This document shows, one piece after another, positions 58,797 to 64,000 of a DNA stretch of 64,000 nucleotides. The stretch's first letter is position 1, and each line of letters begins with the position of its first letter. The DNA comes from Pseudomonas sp. HOU2 (lineage in GTDB: Bacteria > Pseudomonadota > Gammaproteobacteria > Pseudomonadales > Pseudomonadaceae), in NCBI RefSeq assembly GCF_040729435.1, contig NZ_CP160398.1:186001-250000 (forward strand), written 5' to 3'. The notes under the pieces were generated by a model that saw only the letters and a list, made by a program, of their open reading frames with translations, was not told the DNA's origin and did no database searches. Both the position numbers and the translations under genes were made by a program.

Positions 58797-59066
58797 TTAC
58801 CACTGACCGCTTCCGACGCAGGCGATTATTTCCCAGCCACTGAATTCCCACCAGGAATAGCGCTCATCAGAGCAACTTCTGGCCAGGCTGGCCGTCTGGA
58901 TTTCTCCGGCTTTTCGCTGGGTTGCGAAAGGCGTGTCAATCGAGGCGGTCGCCTGCTTGACCGTCTGTGGAGTAGTGATGGTCGTTGGATGCACGGCAGC
59001 GTTTGTGACCGTTGCGGCGAGAGCGAGTGTCGCGGCGATGGCCAGAGTAGTCATGGACTTTTTCAT
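58797..59066 (-). CDS. Small secreted hypothetical protein
   Basis: This 89-residue protein has a clear signal peptide (KKSMTTLAIAATLALAATVT, cleaved near AAV). The mature part is about 65 residues with two cysteines (in LARSCSDERYS and IIACVGSGQW) and a tryptophan-rich C-terminus. AAAGGA lies 8 nt upstream of the ATG. I do not recognise the family. It is alone, convergent to the barrel-like gene. Confidence 0.65.
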   Translation of the reverse strand: MKKSMTTLAIAATLALAATVTNAAVHPTTITTPQTVKQATASIDTPFATQRKAGEIQTASLARSCSDERYSWWEFSGWEIIACVGSGQW

Positions 59067-59387
59067 GTTCGAATCCTTTCAGTTAGCTGACAGCGGGCTT
59101 AAACATTGGCCCCGACCTGCCTTCTGAACAGATCGGGCATTCGCGTATGTCACGCCAGAAAAGCCTATCACTGCGCTATCTGCGGAACAGTCGCACAACC
59201 GTGCTATTGACAATTTTGAACCGTTGGTATTTACAGCGCCGCAACTGATGCAGCGCTCCATTCCATGATGTTATTGCTGCAAATCATGCATTAATGTCGT
59301 GCAGTCAGCCCGTCTTGTTCATCGGCAAGTCAGTTCTCACACTAGCGGCATCTGTTTGGAAGACTTCTGATCTTAGAGGAAACGACC
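59067..59387. other. 321-bp intergenic region
   Basis: No gene, repeat or RNA is recognised. It separates divergent genes (small secreted protein, quinone oxidoreductase) and should hold both promoters; AGAGGA before 59388 is the oxidoreductase ribosome site. Confidence 0.5.
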
Positions 59388-60362
59388 ATGGTATCCGCTA
59401 TCCGCTTTAATCAGTTCGGCGCGCCTGATGTATTGAGTCTGGAAACGTTGAGCGAACAATTGCCCGGGCCAGGTGAGGTCTGGATTGAACAGGACGCCAT
59501 CGGGGTCAATTTCCTCGATGTGACTCAACGCAAGGGTGCGGTGCCTGTTGCGCTGCCATCCGGACTCGGATTGGAGGGGGCCGGGCGAGTCGTCATCGTG
59601 GGTGAGGGCGTCAGCAATGTGCGCGTTGGTGATAGGGTCGCTTATGCCACTGGGCCCATTGGCTCATATGCTTCGGCCCGACTTTATCCAGCCGAGCGAC
59701 TGGTGAAGATACCCGACACCTTGTCGTTCGATGGTGCCGCAGCTGTCATGTTCAAAGGCATCACTGCGCAGTACCTGTTAAAAACCACCTATCCAGTGGC
59801 ACAGGGCACCACAGTCCTGATCTATGGCGTGGCTGGAGGATTGGGGGAAATCATGGTGCCATGGGCCAAGCACTTGGGGGCGACAGTGATCGGTGTGGTT
59901 TCAAAACAGGCCAGCGTCGAAAAAGCGCTGAGATCCGGTTGTGATGAGGTGTTGGTATTCAATGCCGACAACCTGGCGTCTGAGGTCAGCCGTCTTACCC
60001 AGGGCAGAAAGGTTGACGTGGTCTACGACCCTATTGGTCGTGCGTCTTTCCAGGCGTCTTTGGATAGTCTCCGGCCACGCGGGCTGATGGTTTCGTTCGG
60101 GGCCTCGTCAGGTGCTCCCTCGGCTGTAGAACTGTCGACGCTCAACGCTAAAGGCTCGCTGTTCCTCACACGTCCTTCACTGGCAGCACACACCGCCAGT
60201 GCCTGTGAGTACCAGGAACGGGCGCAGGATGTGCTGGCCGCCGTAGGCGCAGGTATTATCAAGCCCAGGATTTGGGCCAGCTACGCTCTGAAAGATGCAT
60301 CGCAGGCGCATACGGCATTGGAGTCGGGGCAGTCATCGGGGGCGATCATTCTAAAACCATGA
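59388..60362 (+). CDS. Zinc-type quinone oxidoreductase (QOR, MDR superfamily)
   Basis: This 324-residue NADPH:quinone reductase-like enzyme has an N-terminal GroES fold ([44 protein letters not shown]) and a Rossmann domain (IYGVAGGLGEIMVPWAKHLG; here VAGGLG replaces the usual AAGGVG). Zinc ligands are absent, as in QOR. It reduces quinones or activated enals with NADPH. The next gene, a LysR regulator, overlaps it by 4 bp (ATGA), so the two are translationally coupled. Confidence 0.9.
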   Translation: MVSAIRFNQFGAPDVLSLETLSEQLPGPGEVWIEQDAIGVNFLDVTQRKGAVPVALPSGLGLEGAGRVVIVGEGVSNVRVGDRVAYATGPIGSYASARLYPAERLVKIPDTLSFDGAAAVMFKGITAQYLLKTTYPVAQGTTVLIYGVAGGLGEIMVPWAKHLGATVIGVVSKQASVEKALRSGCDEVLVFNADNLASEVSRLTQGRKVDVVYDPIGRASFQASLDSLRPRGLMVSFGASSGAPSAVELSTLNAKGSLFLTRPSLAAHTASACEYQERAQDVLAAVGAGIIKPRIWASYALKDASQAHTALESGQSSGAIILKP

Positions 60363-61297
60363 ATCTTGATGTTCTGAATAGTCAGCACAGTGACGAAATC
60401 GCTGCGTTTCTGGCCGTTGCCTCGCAAGGCTCGTTTGTCGCTGCAGGTCGGCTCCTGCAGCGACACCCAACCGTCGTATCGAAACGACTGGCCTCCATGG
60501 AAAAGCGCCTCGGTGTGCGTCTCGTCGAGCGTTCAACCCGTCAGGTTCGAATTACGCCAGTAGGTGCCAAGCTTGAGCAGCATCTGCGCTCGGCCATCAA
60601 CCTGATGAATGAAGCGCAAAAGCAGGCGACGCAAGGTGCCAGCGAAGTTCGAGGAACGTTGCGGCTTGCACTGCCGGCAGCCATGGGACGGCGCTGGCTT
60701 GGCCCGATGTTGCCGGAGTTTCTCAAGGAGCATCCGCACGTTTCGATCCTCGCAGACTACAGCGAACGTCTGGTCGACATCATCGACGAAGGATTCGACG
60801 CTGCGATCCGAATCGGAGAGCTGGAAGACAACCGACTGATCGCCAAACGGTTAAGTGACCACCGCCGGATCCTCGGCGCTTCGCCCGCTTACATAGAAAA
60901 GCATGGCATGCCCGACCATCCACACGATCTGATCAAGCACAATTGCCTTCGCTTTAGTGGCCTTGCGTCTTTTCCGCAATGGAGGCTTTTTCGCGGTAGC
61001 GAGTTGCAAACAGTTGCGCCAAAAGGAAACCTCACGGCCAACGACAGCGAATCGTTACTTGCCGCCGCTTGCGCTGATTCAGGGATACTCGGCGCAGGCG
61101 AATGGCTGATGCGCCATGACATTGCTGCAGGAAAATTGCTTCACGTTCTTCCGGACTGGCAACTCGACACCGCTGGTGGGGTTTACCTGGTCAGGCCGTC
61201 AGCCAAGTTTCCCAGCGCCGTGGTAATAGCCTTCAAACAGTGGATCGAGTCAAAGTTTACCCCTGCGCCTCCATGGGCTATTTGCCGGCCTGATTGA
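60359..61297 (+). CDS. LysR family transcriptional regulator
   Basis: This 312-residue regulator has a winged HTH (DEIAAFLAVASQGSFVAAGR, HPTVVSKRLASMEKRLGVRL) and an effector domain (LRLALPAAMGRRWLGPMLPE, FDAAIRIGELEDNRLIAKRL, AACADSGILGAGEWLM). The ATG overlaps the quinone oxidoreductase stop (ATGA). LysR genes are usually divergent from their targets, so this same-strand overlap is less common. Confidence 0.9.
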   Translation: MNLDVLNSQHSDEIAAFLAVASQGSFVAAGRLLQRHPTVVSKRLASMEKRLGVRLVERSTRQVRITPVGAKLEQHLRSAINLMNEAQKQATQGASEVRGTLRLALPAAMGRRWLGPMLPEFLKEHPHVSILADYSERLVDIIDEGFDAAIRIGELEDNRLIAKRLSDHRRILGASPAYIEKHGMPDHPHDLIKHNCLRFSGLASFPQWRLFRGSELQTVAPKGNLTANDSESLLAAACADSGILGAGEWLMRHDIAAGKLLHVLPDWQLDTAGGVYLVRPSAKFPSAVVIAFKQWIESKFTPAPPWAICRPD

Positions 61298-61448
61298 AAT
61301 CCACCTCAAAAATTGCTGGCCTCTTGGTTAAACGCTCTCCAACTCTAAATAATCTGAACCCCGCCCGAACGCCCACGCCTAACGATCAGCTTGTGTTCAT
61401 TCGCACAGGCCCGGTGCCAATACCGGCACATTCCGAGAGGTGGTCAAC

Positions 61449-61691
61449 GTGGCTAAAGACGAGAAGAAAAGCAAAAAAGACGATGCTTCGAAAGCCAGCA
61501 AGGACTTGAAAGACAAAAAGTCTTCGCCGGAAAAGAAATCAGCGGCAGCTTCGGCGCTTTCCAAGTCTTCCGACAAGAAAGACAAGAAGAAGGACGCCGA
61601 ACCGAAAAAGTCTGCAAAAAAAGCCGATAGCAAGCCGGAAAAGGCCAAGGATTCAAAGAAGGCTGACAAGCCGGCGAAAAAGAAGAAGTAA
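61449..61691 (+). CDS. Lysine-rich basic low-complexity protein
   Basis: This is an 80-residue protein made almost entirely of Lys, Ala, Ser and Asp (AKDEKKSKKDDASKASKD and KKDKKKDAEPKKSAKKAD). It resembles histone-H1-like or AlgP-type tails of pseudomonads and could bind nucleic acid (inference). GTG 61449 is preferred to GTG 61440 because AGAGGTGG lies 6 nt upstream. It is followed after 11 bp by a strong hairpin. Confidence 0.65.
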   Translation: MAKDEKKSKKDDASKASKDLKDKKSSPEKKSAAASALSKSSDKKDKKKDAEPKKSAKKADSKPEKAKDSKKADKPAKKKK

Positions 61692-61702
61692 TCCCTGCGA
61701 CT

Positions 61703-61725
61703 CGCCAGGGCTTTACGCCCTGGCG
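61703..61725. terminator. Hairpin between convergent genes
   Basis: CGCCAGGGC (61703-61711) pairs perfectly with GCCCTGGCG (61717-61725) around a TTTAC loop. It lies 11 bp after the lysine-rich gene and before the end of the convergent bestrophin-like gene. No T-tract follows, so it may be a weak or bidirectional terminator. Confidence 0.55.
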
Positions 61726-61741
61726 TCCCTCAAATCGATCT

Positions 61742-62644
61742 TCAAGCCGTTTCTTCAACCCTGCGCGCATCCCCCAACGAATCACGCTGCATCGACTGCA
61801 GGTTTTTCTCGATGGTTTCGCACAGGGCTTCCATCTGGATCTGGTGTTCGCTGTGACGAAACGGGCTTTGCAGGTCAGTGCCGATGCGTTCGATCGCCAG
61901 CAGCATGAAGCCCACCACCGTCGAGGCCAGCGGCGTGAACCAACCCAGCGATTCCACCAGCCCCACCGGCACAATCAGGCAGAACAGCGAGATAAACAGG
62001 CGCGGAAAATACACATAGGGGTAGGGCAGCGGTGTGTTGGCAATTCGCTCCATCCCGCCCTGGCTGTTGGACAGCTCGACCATCGTCGATTCCAGCCGTG
62101 CCAGCCGAATGCTGTCGAGGCGCCCGGCCTTGTATTCCCGGGCCAGCAACGCCGCGGAACCGGTGAGGATGTCGTTGGCAAAGTTGTTGGTGGTACCGCT
62201 GCGGGCGAACTCATCCGCCGGGATAAACGCGCGGACTTCTTCCGGGCAAGGCTGACCTTGCAGATGCGCGGCGAGGCAATTGACGTAGGCCACATGACGG
62301 CGCAACAGCGTCGCTTTCACCGGGTTCACTTCGGTGTCGGGATCATCCAGCAGCGTCAGCACCTGCCGGGCGAAGCTGCGCGAGCTGTTGATCATCATGC
62401 CCCACAGGGTTCGCGCTTCCCACCAACGGTTGTAAGCGCTGCTGTTGCGGAAACTGATTAGCACCACCAGCGCTGAACCGAGCAGCGTCAGCGGCATCAG
62501 CGGCAGGTTGATCTTGGCGTTGAGGAACAACATGAAGTCGACGGTGACGGCGATGTCCCAGAGCAACAGCCAGAACAGCGACCAGCCCACGTAGCCCATG
62601 GTCTTGATGATCAAACGGTATTTTTTGACGATGGCTGCTTTCAA
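61742..62644 (-). CDS. Bestrophin-like anion channel family protein
   Basis: This 300-residue membrane protein of the bestrophin/UPF0187 family has four to five hydrophobic helices (about 18-38, 42-62, 205-230, 235-255). The family motifs ISFRNSSAYNRWWEARTLWG and NTPLPYPYVYFPRLFIS are present. Bacterial members form pentameric ion channels. ATG 62644. It is followed upstream by the terminator at 62751-62790. Confidence 0.88.
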   Translation of the reverse strand: MKAAIVKKYRLIIKTMGYVGWSLFWLLLWDIAVTVDFMLFLNAKINLPLMPLTLLGSALVVLISFRNSSAYNRWWEARTLWGMMINSSRSFARQVLTLLDDPDTEVNPVKATLLRRHVAYVNCLAAHLQGQPCPEEVRAFIPADEFARSGTTNNFANDILTGSAALLAREYKAGRLDSIRLARLESTMVELSNSQGGMERIANTPLPYPYVYFPRLFISLFCLIVPVGLVESLGWFTPLASTVVGFMLLAIERIGTDLQSPFRHSEHQIQMEALCETIEKNLQSMQRDSLGDARRVEETA

Positions 62645-62750
62645 ACGGAAACCTCGTGGCGAGCGGTAAGCGTTAACGCCTTAGCTCGGACGCAGGTTTG
62701 GGGGTAAAGGTTCGGTGTCGACTGAGCATCTTGGTTACGACAATTTTCAG

Positions 62751-62790
62751 GCAATAAAAAACCCGGTCATTACGCCGGGTTTTTTATTGC
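62751..62790. terminator. Bidirectional intrinsic terminator
   Basis: GCAATAAAAAACCCGG (62751-62766) is fully inverted at 62775-62790 (CCGGGTTTTTTATTGC), with an 8-nt loop. A G+C-rich core with A- and T-tracts on the two sides gives termination in both directions. It lies 20 bp after the porin stop codon and ends that minus-strand transcript. Confidence 0.92.
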
Positions 62791-62810
62791 CTGCAGTTCT
62801 GCCAGAAGAC

Positions 62811-64000
62811 TCAAAGTGAGGCTTTCACCTGCAAGCCAAACACCAATGCACTGTCGATGTCCTGCCCGGAAAACGCGCCCGGTTCGATGATGTATTGCAG
62901 GTTCGGGCGCAGCGTCAGCCAAGGCGTGGCCTGATAGCCGTAGCCAAGTTCGATCAACTGCTCGCCACTGTCCAGATTCGGGAACTGCGTGCCGTTGGCC
63001 ATGGCGGCGTCCTGCTGTACGTCGCGGCTGCGCGGGTTAGGCACGGCGCGGCCGTAGCCCAGAGCGACGGTGTCGCGTGGGCGACCTTCGAACGGCTTGT
63101 ACAGCACCAGACCGGTGCCGTACCACTTGCTGAATGGTGAAGCCGCTTCGCTGGCCGCCGAGTATTGGCCGAACGCATGCAGGCTGCGGCCCTCGGACGT
63201 TGGCGAACTCCATACGGCTTGATCGATCAGCAAGTAGTGACCGCCACGGCCGGAGACTTCTTTGTCGCTGCCGATGCGTTTCACGTCGGAGCTGTCGTAG
63301 TAGTAACCGAGCTTGTATTCGCCGGGCAATTGGCCCGCGTGCTTGTACACCAGCTCGATCGGCACCACGGTGCCGGTGGTGTGTTTCGGGCCCAGATGCC
63401 AGGCGCGGCTGGAGTTGCCGTTGCTTTCCGGGTCGACATTGAACGCGGCAACGCGCAGTTGCCATGACGGCGACAGGTCGTATTTCACCCGTACGCCCAG
63501 GTGCGCGTTCGGGTAGTTGGTCCAGCCGCTGCCGCCGGACATGTTCAGCGGATGGCCGCAGAAACCGGCGTTCATGAAGTTGCACAGAATTCCGCTGTCG
63601 AGGCCGCCGAGGTCGTTGCCCATGGCCATGTAGCCCAGCTTCACGTTGAGCGCCGGGGTGAACAGGCTGCGCTCGTAGCTGAGTTCGGTCAGGCGGGTGT
63701 AGAGGCCGCCGTAGTTTTCCTGGATCGGCAGACGGTTGCCAACCAGATCTTCGGAGGCGCTGTTGCCGCGACGGTCGTTGATGGTGAGCTGAACCTTGCC
63801 GGCGTTCTCCACGCCATACAACTTGCTCAGGTCGAACTGCGCGCCGAGCTTGATGTTCTGCGAGTAACGGCCGGAGCGGTGCAGACCGCCATCGGCGTTG
63901 TAAGCCATTTCGCCGGTGTAATCGCCGGTGAACTTGATCCCGTCTTGTTCCATCTGCTGGCGCAGACCGCCCCAGTCACCGGTCAGGGTGTTACGGGTCA
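62811..64000 (-). CDS. OprB family carbohydrate-selective porin (5'-truncated by window)
   Basis: This is an outer-membrane sugar porin. The frame is open to the right edge (396 codons seen), where it begins TRNTLTGDWGGLRQQMEQDG, the start of the mature OprB barrel. The signal peptide lies outside. Family segments include LHRSGRYSQNIKLGAQFDL, VQLTINDRRGNSASEDLVGN and the C-terminal strand ALVFGLQVKASL. OprB-type porins take up glucose and other sugars. The gene ends at the strong terminator at 62751-62790. Confidence 0.9.
   Translation of the reverse strand, partial: TRNTLTGDWGGLRQQMEQDGIKFTGDYTGEMAYNADGGLHRSGRYSQNIKLGAQFDLSKLYGVENAGKVQLTINDRRGNSASEDLVGNRLPIQENYGGLYTRLTELSYERSLFTPALNVKLGYMAMGNDLGGLDSGILCNFMNAGFCGHPLNMSGGSGWTNYPNAHLGVRVKYDLSPSWQLRVAAFNVDPESNGNSSRAWHLGPKHTTGTVVPIELVYKHAGQLPGEYKLGYYYDSSDVKRIGSDKEVSGRGGHYLLIDQAVWSSPTSEGRSLHAFGQYSAASEAASPFSKWYGTGLVLYKPFEGRPRDTVALGYGRAVPNPRSRDVQQDAAMANGTQFPNLDSGEQLIELGYGYQATPWLTLRPNLQYIIEPGAFSGQDIDSALVFGLQVKASL

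Overview
The window reads as a chromosomal segment of a Pseudomonas species, probably from the P. fluorescens group. The evidence is high G+C with strongly biased codons, REP/REPIN elements of the Pseudomonas type (GTGGGAGCGAGCTTGCTCGC-like), and a formate dehydrogenase/selenocysteine locus and polyamine/GABA genes typical of that genus. No phage, CRISPR array or intact insertion sequence was seen. One OprB-family porin gene runs off the right edge.

Region 1 (1-9292) is a complete selenoprotein module. It holds fdnG with an in-frame UGA (selenocysteine) and a recognisable SECIS hairpin, fdnH, fdnI, the assembly factor fdhE, selenocysteine synthase selA, the elongation factor selB, and the 96-nt tRNA-Sec (selC). 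Only selD is absent from the window. Regions 2-3 (9293-20291) carry a REPIN, a class III omega-amino acid aminotransferase divergent from a TetR regulator, a DUF502 membrane protein, a DUF3313 lipoprotein, an OmpR/histidine kinase pair followed by a DUF2252 protein, and a three-gene PuuB/PuuR/PuuA-like gamma-glutamyl-polyamine operon behind a large palindrome.

Region 4 (20376-30271) is accessory. It contains a PhzF-like protein, AraC and LysR regulators, a cupin, a flavin-dependent LLM oxidoreductase, an ABM protein, a distinctly A+T-rich LtrA-like membrane protein, a peroxiredoxin/DsbA-like pair, and about 960 bp of decayed DNA. That DNA holds two apparent gene remnants and a tandem palindromic repeat. 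A P-loop kinase-like gene and an isochorismatase-fold hydrolase follow.

Region 5 (30461-39549) has a GT-C glycosyltransferase-like membrane protein, a PAS-GGDEF-EAL c-di-GMP protein, an SDR/AraC pair, and an ECF sigma/anti-sigma operon divergent from a metallophosphoesterase/cupredoxin operon. The two divergent operons share one promoter-like motif. Region 6 (39741-49022) is a GntR-controlled uptake cluster: a polar amino-acid ABC transporter, a second PotF-like binding protein and gamma-glutamyltransferase, then an ABC exporter and a GABA permease. With region 3 it suggests catabolism of polyamines and gamma-glutamyl compounds through GABA.

Region 7 (49415-64000) holds a LysR/aldehyde dehydrogenase pair, an orphan KASIII-like enzyme, an InaA-type kinase, two consecutive DUF1254/DUF1214 exported proteins with a beta-barrel-like partner, a small secreted protein, a quinone oxidoreductase overlapping a LysR gene, a lysine-rich basic protein, a bestrophin-like channel and the partial porin.
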